From positions 159,727,780 to 159,791,779 of the forward strand of contig OY720633.1 of assembly GCA_963169105.1 (NCBI GenBank): a DNA stretch of 64,000 nucleotides. The letters are read 5' to 3'. Source of the stretch: Ceriagrion tenellum (taxonomy: Eukaryota; Arthropoda; Insecta; Odonata; Coenagrionidae). Within the stretch, counting starts at the first letter, position 1; every line of letters begins with the position of its first letter. A model generated the notes under the pieces. That model was not told the DNA's origin and searched no databases. It worked only from the letters and a program-made list of their open reading frames with translations. Below are positions 12,801 through 27,800 of the stretch, piece after piece. The translations under genes and the position numbers were made by a program.

Positions 12801-15800
12801 AAAAAGGCCTTTAGGGAATCGGGTTGGTGTGGTTGTTAGAGTACTCGCCTACCTTACGGGCGGCCAAGGTTCAAATCCCTGCAGAGGCGGATGTTTTTCA
12901 GAGGAAACCCGATCCCTACTTGAGTGTCTTGCGGAGAGCACTTCAAGTACAGTACTCCGTCTGTCGGATGAGACGTTAAACCGTGTTCCCCATGGCGCCT
13001 TTCGTTAAGAGCAGACTAATGCCGACGCCGGGTTTCTATCCACCCTCCTCCCTTACTTATCCCCCATGGCGAAAATCGTCGGTCGCCTCCCCAAATATCC
13101 AATCCAAAAAGGCCTTTTTCCTGGAGATTCGGGAACCCCAGGGCAGCAAGAGGTGGTATTAACGACTCTCGCTAAGGAAACAGATTGAGAAGTGTGATCT
13201 CACTCACCAACCTGATGAGAGGTGCATGACAGGGGTGAATATTCCGAGAGCTCCGACTGCATATTTTACGCACTGTGCTCTGATCCTCTAGGCGCTGATG
13301 GAACTGCTGTTCGGCACCCGCGTCAGTCTATCCGGCGATCCAATCCTGTCTTCGGAGAGAGCACTGGTCCTCATGAACCACCGGACGCGGCTGGACTGGA
13401 ACTTCCTCTGGGCGGCCATGTACCACGCCTCCTCCCCACCCTCCCACCGCCTCAAATTCGTCCTCAAGTCTGCCGTCAGGCATTTTCCTGGACCAGGTGA
13501 GAGGGTTGATGAAATCGCATTGGGAGAAAATACTTTCGGCCGGTTTCTTTATCCCTTTAGATTTATGCGTAAATTATATAGCATAATATAAGAAATGCAC
13601 GTTGACTCTTAGCGGGAGGGATAAGAGTAAGAAACAATAAAGTAGTTGTTTATACAAAAGAGAGTCTGACTTCTAATTTCTCGTCTTATTCTTTTTTACC
13701 GGGTCCATATTGCCCGTATTTTTGCTTAATCATGCATAGCATTAAGCTATTTGAGTGAAACGCGCAAAAGCAATCACATTTTTATGTATTAGAATGTTAA
13801 AAATTGAATTATTATTATTAAGGAACTTCAAAAGCATTATTTTTCTCGAAGAAAAGCGAAATGTATACTAAGCTCTAGTGTTGATCCATCGATCATAATT
13901 GATTCTCGGCCAAAACATTCGTTTATAAAATAAGACGTGAAACTAGCCAGGGAATAAATGCCTCACACTGAAACTTTGGGGAAAATTTCAGCAGTAGTTA
14001 ACATATCAACCTAGTTCACTAATGCTAAGAGAGAGTGAAGACGACTAGTCTGAGGCCATTTTAAATTGTAACTGTGCTTATGTTTGCAGCAAGTCAGAGA
14101 CAATACAAGAGTGACAGACTCGAATTGGACAGCGAGCGCGCCCGGCTCGCTTTACTTTCCATTTCAAGAGGGCGTTGTGGCGCCCACAGCGCACGACAAG
14201 GGGTTATCAGCTATCCTTGAATGACGCTGTCACCTTCACGCCTCATACTCGAGGATGATTTGAAAACATGCCCACGGCACATAATACCCACGTTGACTGA
14301 GCTTGGTTGAAAAACAATTTTTCTCCACAGCGCTGCCAGGCCACGCTCAGTTTGGCAAGAGTCCGTTGAAATGCTATCTTCATCACCTTTGAAGCTTTTG
14401 TTAGGGCACCCAATGATTCTAGGATGTAGGGAGTAGTATTCTAGGAGTGTGGGATTCACGCAAGCAGGGGAGAATTAGGGTCGTTGTTTCGGGGAGACGG
14501 ACTGCTACTCTTGAGGGCCTGGGTGGATGATAAACCTTATGACCACCATTCCATTTTTCTCATTATACCTGGAATTAGAGGGGGCGGGCCTCATCGCACC
14601 TCTTAATCCGCCACTACACCCAAGTATCCAAGGAACTTTAGCCCAATTCGTTATAAGAAGGTTCTCCTCTGTACATAGAATTCATTCATCCTTCCTCACC
14701 TTTCTATCCCAGCAAATGGTGGTTAGAATCTTTTTTCTAACTCAAATTGTAAGACTCCGCGCTAAAAGAATAATTTTGCCTCATATTTTGGCGTGGTTTT
14801 CCCCAGTTCTTTCATTGGCCGACAAACCTGTTTTCGAAAATTTTATTTTTGAGACATGGAAGATTTCAATTACGACCATAAATGTTTTTTTTTTAAATTG
14901 ACGATACCGTCATTTTTAGAAATTATTTTGCAACTTGGTAATTATCTTAGGTTTTAATGGTAATTCGGAAGATTTTCAGAAATATCTCTGCAACTCATTT
15001 AAAAATATAGATTGAAATCATTCCCTATCAAACGGATTATAATTATGTGGATTTTGAAAGAAGGAATCATTATTACCGAATGTGTAAATGTGAAATTACT
15101 TCTGTTGGGCTCCCGAGGGATGCCAAAGGTAAATGACGGAGTCGGCAATGATTTTTTTCGTAGAGTTGGCGACTTTAAATAACACAATATTTTCATCGCC
15201 ATGTATTAAAATTGAAGAAGACAAAACTTCTCAGCAGATCTTATGATTACGGAATGGTGCTATAAAGTACACGCGGTGGCCCAGACCACACAATGAATCA
15301 AAATTGACATGAGGAGTGCGTATAAAGATATTGAAATTGAAAAATGATAAGTTGGAAGCCACCATTTTTCAATGATAACATGGCATAAATCTACCTTTAT
15401 GATTAATATGAGAATCAATGCTTGAGTACCTGAGAGGCGTATTCTCTTGGAATAAACTTACCCACATGTAAAATGAAATGAATTTCAACATTAAGTTATT
15501 TAAGCATTGAGAATTGGGTACTTGAGAAGTGTATGCGGGAAAAGTAGTATGGATGGGGTTAGGAATGATTGGATCCCGCAGGAATGTATACTGGATGTTC
15601 CAGTGAAAGACTTATATGAAAGGAGCCTGCTTCATAGGTTAGGTCATACTGATGAATTGGATGAGAGTTGAAAGGCAAAACTGATCAACAATGGTGAGAG
15701 AGGGAGGGGTGGATGGCGAAAATCATTGGTAAATGCTGTGGAAGAGATTCAAAAGAGAAGGAATATTACGATTATTTAGAATGGAAGAGTGATTACAAAA

Positions 15801-18800
15801 CAATGCATGACGGTAAGAGAAGCAAAAGACGTTTGCAAGGATAGGGAATTATGAAGGAAATTCTTAAAAAGGGATCAGTTTTCTAGGGCCAATAGCAATA
15901 ACTAAATACTTTACATTTGACTATTCCGAAAGGGAATGGCGTGATGGGTAACTATGCTTGAATTGTATTTTTGGAGACGTATGCATTAAGATTTTTAGTC
16001 TTTCATAGCAATCCCATGATGTAAATAAAGAAGAGCGATATTGATTGCATAGCGCATTCGACTTCGATCGGCAACCGAGAGTAAAATTCACCTAGATTTT
16101 CAATGGACAAAAATAACGCAAAACTTTAAATGAGTTGAAGGGAATTATTTGCCAGTTTCTTCGGAAAAATAATTTTCTTTTCCTTTTCTATCATATTATT
16201 GGCCGCAGCAATTAAATCTATATCATAAACAGTTTAAAACTTTTCTTTCACTGGTAAATTGCCACTCTCTTTATGCTACTTTTTAGCTCCTGAGATGTAG
16301 CTCACGGTAACAATTTGAAATAAGAGTCTACAATGTAATTTTTTTGTGATTTTCTGCCTAAAATTCCCGCGTGAATGGTAGAGTAATTAAAAGTGGAGGA
16401 GTTAGTCAAAGTCCTTGGTTGGAATATAATGCACATCAGCAACGTGTCTGCCGATGGTTCACGGCCTATCACTTTGTTTTTACATCTGCAAACGCGGGTT
16501 CATTATTCGGTGTTTTGACGTCGGTTTGTTAATCACTTGAGTACTTCATACTCCGTACGTATCTTCCTTCAATTTTCCTCCCTTCCACCTTACCTTTCAT
16601 CATATTGTCTTCTGTGAGTTGTTGGGCCGTAGAATCAGCCCATTCAGTTTGTCTGTTCTCCTTGGCAATGCTTTTCGTCCGATTCCTCTTTCATTTCCCT
16701 CTGTTGAACTTTCCATTAATGTCTCACTTCAGCCCTCATTCAACTGCGAGGCCTCTTTCCACCTCTTGCCCTCACCATCGTTGTCCCGGTGTCTCACGTC
16801 TAACTCGGCGTGCATGGAAAATCCATTCGCAGATCATGTTAAACAGATCTCTAGCAAACAATTGCATGTCATTATTAGCTATGCGAATTTTCTTGTTGTA
16901 GCTAAACATTATCCCGCCCTAGTCACCTAACTGCACATTATCCCTTTTCGTAAAATGTGTCAAGTAATTCTTTATTTGATCTCCAAATAATTGAAATTTA
17001 GTATTTCTTAAGAACTCTATGGCTAAGTTATTTTATATTCCTACCATCCTATATTCGAGATAGATCATCTTTAAACGCATAATCATCGATATAAATAAAT
17101 TTTTTATCTTTACCCGATTTTCTCTTAAAATTTTGTCAAAATTCGATGTCTTCATTTTAAATTGAATTTACTCATGCAATTTACAAAAATAATTTAATCG
17201 CTTCCAAGTGGAGTGAAGCGCATGTTGCCAATCAACATTCTCTTCCAAAATGCCTCCATCACTTCAAATTAAATGAATATATACCTAGTGGTGTGCGTGT
17301 TTCTCTTGGTGAGGAAAATGTAACACATTATTATAAATTCCACGTTCGAGAAAGCACTGCCTCAAAAAAAAGATGGATTTGAAATACAATTGCCATGGAC
17401 TCCAGCAGAGTGATCTTCATTCGGAAGCAGGAAACGCAACCCTCGTTACGCCATACATCCAAAAGATCATTGTCGATTTTCCCTTAACTTATATGATGAA
17501 GTACGTGATCCCCATAGTCGCTGAAATGTGCTTCGTGGAGAGTGATTTTAAATTCCAAGCAAGAACACATCATGCACAATCGTTACCCGTAAGAAAATAG
17601 ATAGAAATAGAAGTTCTTTTGTCTAACACCTGGGCTTCTCTTGCTTCGAAATCTGGCACCTCTTCCTCTTGGAGAGGACGCAAATTCGTCCCACTGGGAC
17701 GTTGCCTTCATTAAAACGTCCGGCAAAAACGTCAAATACAACTTGGCATTCAAGGGTTTGTTAGCCTTCGCTACCGAAGGGCCATAAGTATTACCTGAGA
17801 TCGTTGAACGTTTATCTACACCTATGACAGATCAGGGGATAACGCCTCAATTTACAATGATGAAATTAATCTCATTTCTCTCATTGCAATCGTTATTAGA
17901 GGAGAAGACACAGGGGCATGTTTGAAGATGGGCAGCAAACCAAAAGTATGAAAGCTCAACTAATTCGGGTTTAGTTCGTGAGCGAAAGAGCGAGTCTCCA
18001 GGATAGGAAAGAAAATTATCGCATCTCGTCCTTTCCGATGGCAATATATGGAAACAAAATGGTAATTCTCCCCGCCGGATATTGCTGAACCATAAATCAA
18101 ATGAGAAAAGAGCCGAAAGAGGAGACATTTTAGGGGAAACATGCGTTTTGAAAGTCTAAAATTAAGTAATTTTTTCGGCTGTTATTTCCTTTATTTACAA
18201 AGACAACCAATCTAATTTATTTTGAAGGAGTACTGCAAGAATTAATGCAAAATGAATGTGAATAACCGTTAACCGTGATTCATCGGAATGGCTATGTTAC
18301 TTTAACTTTGTTAGTAGAGTATGGGAATTCAGACAGCAAATTGCATAGTGAAATTAATGGCTCATGAGTTGCTTTTTGCTAATAATGGTAAATTAGAACA
18401 AGCACTTAAACCTGTGTTTTTATTTTCTCAATTTTGGTTTAATAAAAAGGTGAGAAAGAATGCGGGGCTGGATTGGGGAGCACGGATTTGTCTGTTAACA
18501 CGAATCTAAAATAATCGATCCTAATTTTCAACCGTATATTTTACTGTAACAAGTTGATTGGGTGGAGAGTATCTCCGTGGGTTTGGTCAAAATTAATTTA
18601 AAATTTCCATCGAGTGTGCTCATTATTATTGCGAAATTTGTACGAATTTCGTCGTGTAAACCTATTTTGTTCGGTCAGCTCACCAAAAATGGTTGTACAA
18701 ATAAAATCAAAATTTTTCATGCTCTTAGTGTAGAATGATAGGTTTTGAACGTCAGTTACTTGGTATTTTTTCCAAGAAATGATATAATGAGAAAAAGGAA

Positions 18801-21800
18801 GCCATGAGTCCTCCACTAAAATTGCGCTTGAGTTGATTGAAATGGAGGTTTGATCTTAATTTTCTTTTACCAAAAGATGCCAAAAAAATAGGTATGGAAT
18901 TTAGGTAGCTTTCGGTGCTAGGGCGCCTTGAAGGTACAAGGCACCTATTACGCACGTCGAATGCACTTCGGCAAAAACTCCACTTCCCTCGACAAAGATT
19001 GGAGTCTGATCCTCTAATTATTAAGGCATTTTGTTCATATTTACATGGGCCCCTTTTCAGAGCGTCGCTCATTAGATGATAGAGGAGTATACGACCCACA
19101 TATTTAATCGCAAGCAATAGAATATTGGTACGGATTCCTTTCTATCCCTTAATCCTTAATCTAATCACAGCAGTTATCCACAGTACTATGAAAGACATCT
19201 TAAGGGCTGTGTGCTATTCGGAACAACAAATGTTCACAGTATACACTAAAAGTTTCCCGGTATTTTATTTGTTATATTCCGAGCTTCTCACTAAACAATG
19301 AAGCACTCCGTTTGTTACAAAGTAATATTTAACAAGCAGTTCACCCGAATATGTTTAGTTAATACTGCTGGTATATGAGAAGGATAGTAACCTGGCAGGA
19401 TTGTAATGGAAGATTATCAAGTTGATTAACATAAAACATCTTGCAAAATTTAACCTAAAATAACTACGCTTAGACTTGAAAGGCACTTGAAAAGCATACA
19501 AACGCAAACAGTGGCCGCTCTGTGAGTAGTACAAGTAGAGCCATAATGTGAGGCGACAGATCATCAGACATTTACGCCATCGGTACTAGAAATCGCCTAA
19601 CAATTCAGGGACCATCCGATTGAATCTTAAAGCTTGCTATGCTGCTGTCTGAGAACCCACAGCGATTAAAGGGGCTCCGAGATAACTTCTTAAAAGCAAA
19701 AGAGAGGAAATATTTATGAGCAGAGGGTCACAGACCATTTGACAGGATTTGTTTTTGACAGGGCAATCGGAAGAGTGATTGCAATATGAGGGGAAATTAT
19801 GAAATAAATGAAAAAGTGGACAATTTTGTGTGCCTAGGCCAAATGTTTGCGAAATTTGGAGGGATGGATGAGGTGATTAAGAGGCGCACGAACGCTTGAA
19901 GGAAAACCTTTGGTAGGAAATGGTGCGCATAAAAGGGTAAGGATCCAAGAAAGCGAAAAATCAAGTTATGTAAAAGTGTGATCCCGACTATATTTATCGC
20001 ATGGAAGTTAAACCTTGGGTAAACCAGAATAGGCGTAAACGAGGGCTAAATGCATAGGGTGGGTACTATTTAGGCTAGAGAGTAGGTCATCTAGTGGGAT
20101 TAACATTCGAAAATATAGCTTCCGAAAAAAACCAGAGTAGCCCACGCTGTCACCACCACCGAGAAAATGTTGAGAAAGCTCAAACAAATAACTATTACGT
20201 ACTTGGCGAAAATAATTGCAAAACACGCACTCGAGAGAACGAGGAAACGTTTCTCGTTTCGCAGCACCTATCGAGAAGATCAAAGAAATGACACAAACAA
20301 TTACAAACATGCGCGAACCGACTTACGTCAAGTTAAATACGATATCAACTTAGTAGCAGTAAATTGCCTTAGCGTAAAGAACATGCGTACCGAAGTTGAG
20401 CACTATTTCAATGTTCAGGTATAGTACTTGGAGAGATAGAGAGTTTGCTATAAGAGGGTATAAGCCGTAGCAAAGTATTTCCACCCAGATATAAAATCTA
20501 TAAACGAGGACGACCGGATATGACTGGCGGCGTAGTATTCGTAGCAGTGTAATTACATTTGAATTGCACCGCACACAAAGTAGACGACAGTGAAATAGAG
20601 ACCGTTTGGTGTGCTATTAAACAAAAAAATATTAGGAATAATTCGCGATCATTTTACAGAACACTGGATTCCAAAGAATAAGTGTATACCAATTAGAAAC
20701 TCGCATATCGACATTTACCTCGTGAGATAACAAAAGCATGATAATCGGTAAAGATTTCAACCTGCAGTCTATGAATAGGGAAACTTATTGTGCAGAAATG
20801 AATTCAAGGAAGCGTGACAAAAGCGAGGCGTTCCTCCGTGCACTGTCAAACTACCCTCTAGTTGAAGTAGCTAACAAACCTACGACAGGAAACGAAGTAT
20901 TAGACCTTTTAGCCATCAATCACCCTGCATTGATACACACGCCAATATCCTCGAAGGCATAACTGATCATAAAGTAATTTTCGTGGTCTTAAAAATAACA
21001 GTGGAGTAAATTCTACTCATTTACAAAATGCGGTTTCATTAAATTTGACTGTTGAATGATTTGTAGCTGCTGTAAAAGACGAAAGCACCGAAGAATCATG
21101 GTAAGATTTTTTGGAAATTCTACGCAAAGGAATCGATGAACATATTTCACACAAATTTAAACATCAAAGCAAGGACCAAGGTTGATATAGCCGAGATTAG
21201 AGGCGAGAGCTCAGGAGACAGACATAACTGCACAAATTATTTTTAAAATATATAAAGTTAGGTAACAAAAAGATGGAATATGCGGTGAGATAAATTCACG
21301 AATCTCAACGCTCGAAAAAATAGGAAAAAACGCGTACACCTTCACACGGCTGGTGTCCTAACACCGCTTTTGCTCATTTGGCGTCTCGCGGGGTAGTATG
21401 CAGATGTAGATGAAGATATTGGGTACCAAGGAAGTGATTGCGGCATGAGTGGGAGGAATGGTAGTTGATAATAATTAGGTCATAAAATAATGTGGATTGA
21501 AAGCTCCGGCGATGGACTTATGAGATAGGAGCGTGTTTTGTTGGCTTAGTTCATGTAGAGAGAGTGAGTAAAATTCGAATAGTAAAACAGATTGGTGATG
21601 GTGGAATGATGTGAGAGGAAGAGCAAGAAAGAGATAGCCTTGAGTAAGTGTGGTGGAAGAGACTCTCGAGAGGAGGAATGTTATAGGAGAGGGTGTAAAC
21701 TTTGTATAGTCTACAATATTGATTGACATTAATAAATGTTACATTAATAAATGATTGACATTAATAAAATTATTGATGAATAATTGGTTAACATTGAAAT

Positions 21801-24800
21801 TGAATTGTAGGCTATTCAAAGTTTACCTAATTTCAAATGAGAAACCACCAGTAGGTGATGCCAGAAAGCATTATGTGTATACAAGCTTAGTATGAAACCA
21901 ATCGTAAATATGTCGTTTCCAGAGCCTTAGAGTGTTAACTAAGCTCTCTGACTGCGCCCAATACGAATGTAAAAGGCGTGATAGGTATGTATGTAACTAA
22001 GTAGAAGTTAAAATCTATATTAGGTAGTTTGTTGCATATCCTAACATTTTGGGCGATCGGGCCAACCATCTTTTCATATTCCAGCAGTGTAATGTACACC
22101 AATTTTATGCGCGAAATGTGTATGGCGTATCTTCAGAGCAAATTGAGAAAGCGGATTTTTATGCGAGATTTCGCTGAAACCAGAATATGATATGGAACCC
22201 TAAGAGTCGAAAGGAAAGGGTGCAGTACCGAAAGTACAAGAATTTCAAAATGTAGAACTCGGTAAGACGTGTGCCTCACTGCCATTAATCAAAACCAACC
22301 TTTTGATCTGGTTCATCATTCTTGAACGCAAAAGAAACTCGACGTGTACTCTTCATTCCCTTCTTGCAAGCATAATGATGCAGCGGTTGCTAGAGTAAGA
22401 GTCATCCTGGCACGTGAAAACGAGATGATTGTGAGGACACAATCGAGAAGAGAGCGACCTTTTTACAAAAAAATGCATTTATTCCGCCAGGGTCGCTCCC
22501 TTTCCTCCCCCTCCTCATTAAATGATTCTGGGTTTGCCTCCCGGTATCGTCTCACACGTCTGAAGGTCATGATAGTGCCCCATCTCCCCTTTCATGTACG
22601 ATTGAATCGCCTGGGAAACATGTTTACTTGAAATATCCCGCAGAAGATCGTTAGGGATGGCGGGTCGTTAGGTTCAAAAGAAGTTAACGGTTGACGGCGA
22701 CGTTCTACTGACGGTTCTTCTTTCTTTCTCTCTCTCCCCGCCTCAGGATGGGTGATGCAAATGAGCTGTTTCCTGTACATCCACCGGTCGTGGGAGCGCG
22801 ACAAACATTCCTTGGGTAAAATACTCGACTACTTCCGAGACCTTCGCCACTCGTGTCAGGTGAGTACGCTCAAACGATCCCTTGATAAAATATTTCCCAT
22901 TCATGGTAAATACTATAGCATAAGTAAATACTAATTAGAAACATTCGCTGTCAGCAAGTTATTAGTAGTAGTAGTGTTTATTTAAAAGGGTGCGTCGACG
23001 ACATGGTCATATTGCACCACTACAAGTCATATTTATAAAACTATACATTTAGAACTTGGGAATGTAATATGATAAAATAAATAATGTACACCTTAAGTCA
23101 AAGCTAAAAGATCATTTACGTCCTTAAAATACTATTAAAAAGGGCAGTTTCATTTTAAAATATTAAGACGCTGTTAAGGGCGTACGAGTCATCGCTAAGT
23201 CATCGCTATGTCTCCCGTTAACTGTAGCCTGTTACGCACGAATCGGTATTTGTCACACTCCGTCAGAATATGCCGCACGCTCAGAGAGCAATCACAGTCA
23301 TAACAAGTTATTTCTACCTCATTGAACGCATAGGGCCGGCATGATCGCCGATAAATAGCGAACAAGAAATTGTCTGGAAACATTTTCAATGGGGCCCTCC
23401 GAAACAACTTTCTCCAATCTTTCTTTTCTATTTGCATTCCTCCTCAATATCTCTGTATCACAAGCCCCGTGCACGTCCTGGAATCCCAATTTTCCATATC
23501 CCAGAGATCTCATCGTGTTGAATTGCGGTTAAGTACCTTGAAGTTTTGTTTTAACGACCTCCATCAACTCCTCATTTTAAAAATCTTTTTAGCGTTTTCC
23601 CTTTAATTATTTGGCAAACGAATTTGTTTATGCTACTGTTAAAGACTCAAATTGTTTTCGTTGTAAATGCTTTTGATTTATCTATCATGGCAGCCATTGT
23701 CCATTCATTTAAATTTTGATGATTAGCTAATAAATATAATAGAAGAATATCTAAAAAATTAAAGTAAAATATGGACTTGACCAACATGTTACCAATATAA
23801 CTTAACAACACCAGGAATTTTCTTAGGGAAGATGTTTACCAGTAATCCCGGTCAAGTCAAATGATTTTTTCATAGCGAATTTCAACCCTGGTGTTTACCA
23901 GTAATGTTCATCAGGAATGCAACTGCTTCAGGCATGGCTTAACGAATTTTTCCTCCTTCCTAGTGAGATAAAGGACCAAATTTTCCTTCTTGCGCTTATT
24001 AAAGCTGCACCAAGCGTATTTTGCCGTGATCTATGCAGCACATAATCATCGACTGAGTGGAGAAAGTGTCACGTGACGCGACGAGTCATCTTCCACACCA
24101 AGTGAGAGAATACTGCAGCATTTACGTCAATATCGATACAAACGAATTGGAATGATAGGAAATTAAAAATAAATAAATGTCCGCGCAACGTGTTGCTCCA
24201 TGATGCACAAAAAATTCAACGCGGAAATTGGTCCGGGAAAAATTTCATTCCCTGATTCACCAGCCATGTCCAAATCGGGGGCTATGTTTTGCTGTAGCAT
24301 GTTGATGGCGCATTGGATTGCATGGCTGTATTGAGCTTTGCTCCGAAATTACGGTTCAGCCTAGGCCCTCCCCGGAAAAAAAGCGATCTAGGGAGTAGCG
24401 AGTGTTGCCTTGCTAGCCGAAGGAATCCAGTCGTCAACTCCTCGAAGCCTTACCAATACACCCTCCAAAGTATCCAATTTTGGGCTCAATTCCCCTCGTA
24501 AATAACAGTTTTCGATAGGGCATCAATAAGTACCCGCGCTTTAAGTTTCGCACAATCCACCATTTTAAAGTTCGAAAGTTTCAGTGCTAAAGGAAGAAAG
24601 GTTTCCCGAGGATACTATAATGAAAATTTAATAGTAATCAGCGAACTTTCTGGCTCAGGCAGTATAATATCTTCTACTTAGTATCTAGTGTAACAACACG
24701 ATATGCCAATATTCTAAAGCAGTTCCTGGAAAGAAGTGTCTTAACATTTTTGGATGAATTTGAAGGTTCCCACGAACTTGACCCTAAACACAAATATGAC

Positions 24801-27800
24801 AATATCAGCTGTAAAGCTGTACTCACCAGGGAGAGCAGTTCGCAGCTAACGTTCCGGCTAACTCACTTTAGGATACTGAGATCGATACCTTAGGAATGGA
24901 CAGGTATTGGAAAGCTTTACCTTAGTTTTATGCATTGATAAGCGCTCACAATAGGGGGCTCAAGCTAATAAATTGTCGCATCCACCAGCATTGGACCATT
25001 AGAAAAAACAAAAACAATTAATTCTCTCAAGAAGACATTGAAAGATAATAATATCGACAAGTACAGTTATTAAAGACTTCCCATGAAAAATTCCTTTTTA
25101 TTAAAATAATATGAACGGCATTAAACGGCAGAAACTTGAATATTGCTCATGTAAAGATTGCTGTCAAAATATCCGTCGTTGTCCGGAATAACTTAAGATA
25201 TACGCTAATGATTTTTATCATGGAATATGTGTCAATTTTTTTGAAGGTTTTTTTTTAATTAACCTCCATCTACCTTCACCAACTTTAATCTACCTAAACC
25301 GGAAGGCTGCCTCAAATAATACTCATAGGAAACTTAACAAAACACTCTAAATTCCTTGTTTCAAGGTATCTTTATGTTTACTGATGAAACGATTTCCTCG
25401 AAGAAGTTGGGCACACTGATATTTCTTAGGGGTTTTCCTCAGCCTGAAAACATTTTTTCTATTCTGCTTAATCTTGTGGAAAATGAGCCTTAAAAAACGC
25501 AAATGATTCAGAGCTGAGCCAAGTCATTATCCATATTCGAAATAACCGGTAAAATTCGGCGCTTACAAAACATCAATGCAAGTCTTCAAGATAAATAAAC
25601 TGTCATTACAGGCGCTATCATCTGGGAAAAATAAAGTTGGTGAAATTAAATAAATTATTGTCCAACCGATGGAAGACACAACATAGACGTGACGCCAGAC
25701 CGGTAAAATCGCAATGATATCGATAAATCACCTATTTGACACATATAACAGTCTACTGATGATGTGAAACCAACACGTCACTATTCGCGGGTAGTAAACG
25801 AGTTTTTTCAAAAGATATTTAGAAAACAGTATAACGGTCGGTCTAATCAATCGCGCGGCCAAGTAGCCGCTCCTATTTGTCAGGGCTTACATTACTTGTA
25901 GCCGTGTAGGTAGACTAGAATGCTGGGGTTTGGAAAAGCACCAAAGGTACAGGTGCCTGTGGTCAGGCACATAATTGTTATTGATTGAGGTAACGATATA
26001 GGTTACCATTAAAACTTACCAGCACCGAGTATTTTCGTAGGGAGTATGTTTACCAGTAATCGTCATTTATAATTTTTCTCAGCAATTAAGTGATGCTGGT
26101 CTGCATTTTAAGGACTAAACAGCTCAGAGACGGAAGTAATTGCTCAAATAATAAAAATAAAATTAATAATTATGTGCTAGACAAACGAGAACACACTATT
26201 AATATCTTGCATCACTATAAGTTTATTTTCAAATTCCTGTAACTTTCTCTTTCCGATCTTTTTCATAAAATCAACTTCGACTCAACCCATAAATATTGGA
26301 AACTTTTACAGTAACAGAAAGCTGTCTGAGTGCAATCCCACGTTTTTGAGTCCCGTCACACTTCCACGCACTTCGCCTCATTATGAAGAAGAGACATACC
26401 TAATGAACTGATACACGGGAATCCGGTTCTTCGTTTACTGAAACGGCTCCGCATTCACTTTACTTTGCGCTGTATTCACTGTGAGGAGGCTGGAGCTGTA
26501 ATCTAGGGTCATTGAGTGCACATTTTAATACCTTATCAAGTGAAAGGAAACGAATTCTTGGGCCACTTTTCATTTGAGTACTGCTGTTTATGCATTGAAA
26601 ATCGCCATATATACTGCACTAGAAATTATTTAAGAATCATATTTTTATACTTTTTCAAAGTTAAAGTATGTTATGACAAGATTTTTGTGGTAGGCGAAAT
26701 TTAGATGAAACTACGTGGAAATATTGTGTTTTCAAATATTTGACTCGACATGACACCTTGACATTAGTTGTCAACAAATATAATAAGAGAAGAATATTGA
26801 TTAATTTGCGTATAGGAAAAACTCTGTCAATACATTTGATATCAAATTATGACGAAGTATATGCCAAGTTCCTTAGGGCTGAGTGTTAAAATAACATTAA
26901 ATTTCCGACAAACCGAATCGGCATGATGCAATTTTATACAATTTTTTCTATAGATATCACCAGTGAGAACACGTATGCAAGTTTTTCGCAAATCCATACA
27001 TTAACTATAATCGCACCAACCATCTCAAATCCTGCTGTATCCCATTTGCGCTATAAAAATTCGTCAACGTTCGCGAACGACACGAGAATTTGAAAAACTC
27101 ACCAGGAAGACGGGAAAGATTAGCTGAGTGCACTGACCAGAGTGGTTTTCAACCATCAAATTTGTTTTCATGGTCAATGTACTTATGATCCTTCTCAAGC
27201 AAATGCAATAACATCCATCAATACCAATGCCATTCGTGACTTCTGGCGAAAGAAGTTTTTTCTAATTGTACTTCTGTTCAGCACGTGCCGGCTTCGTGCT
27301 TTGCCGCGGCCAGACGCGGCCAGTCTGGCGTTCACTGCTTTTAGCCTTGCACAGCTCAGCAAATTACGAATCTCGGAGAATGGCAGAAACTAAAATGTTT
27401 GCATAACAATACGAATGTGGAGTCAGCGATAGAAAATGGTAAACACGAGGTCCGACGGTACTGAGGAGCGTGCTCCAAGCCAAATAATTAAGTCCCCCTG
27501 ATAAGGTGGCGCGATTAAAGTGCCCTTAGGAGATATTAACTTGCTCCTTAGGCAGATAAGTCTTCAAAGTGAGAAATGACTGTTTGCATCATAAAAAACG
27601 GGCATGAGTCTTAAACAAATTATCTATTCACTATATCTGTGATACTGCCACAGAGCTCCACTTATAATTCCGATTCTATTGTTAGTACATGATATACTTC
27701 ACAAACTAATGTTCTAGATGGCCTTGTTTTCATTTTGTTTTGACAATCAAAATCCAATAAATTAGAATTTATGGAGTCTTAAAATAAAATAGTAGCCTAT

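Larger units (their letters stand above)
3866..13291 (+). other. LCLAT1: LCLAT1 intron 1
   Basis: This 9.4-kb AT-rich intron runs from GTGAGT to CCTCTAG. It holds a CA microsatellite, a LINE RT remnant (8600-9140) and a SINE (12813-13104). The stretches 3971-8600 and 9140-12790 show no recognisable gene. Open frames there, such as 5052-5351 and 9412-9723 (minus), match nothing I know. Confidence 0.85.
13497..22746 (+). other. LCLAT1: LCLAT1 intron 2
   Basis: This 9.25-kb intron holds a short dispersed repeat (14465-14612), a LINE 3' end (15536-16030), a LINE C-terminal remnant (about 19690-20000) and a decayed CR1-like LINE (20160-21412). I see nothing recognisable in 16050-19680 or 21420-22740. 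The open frames near 16605-16930 match nothing known. Confidence 0.85.
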
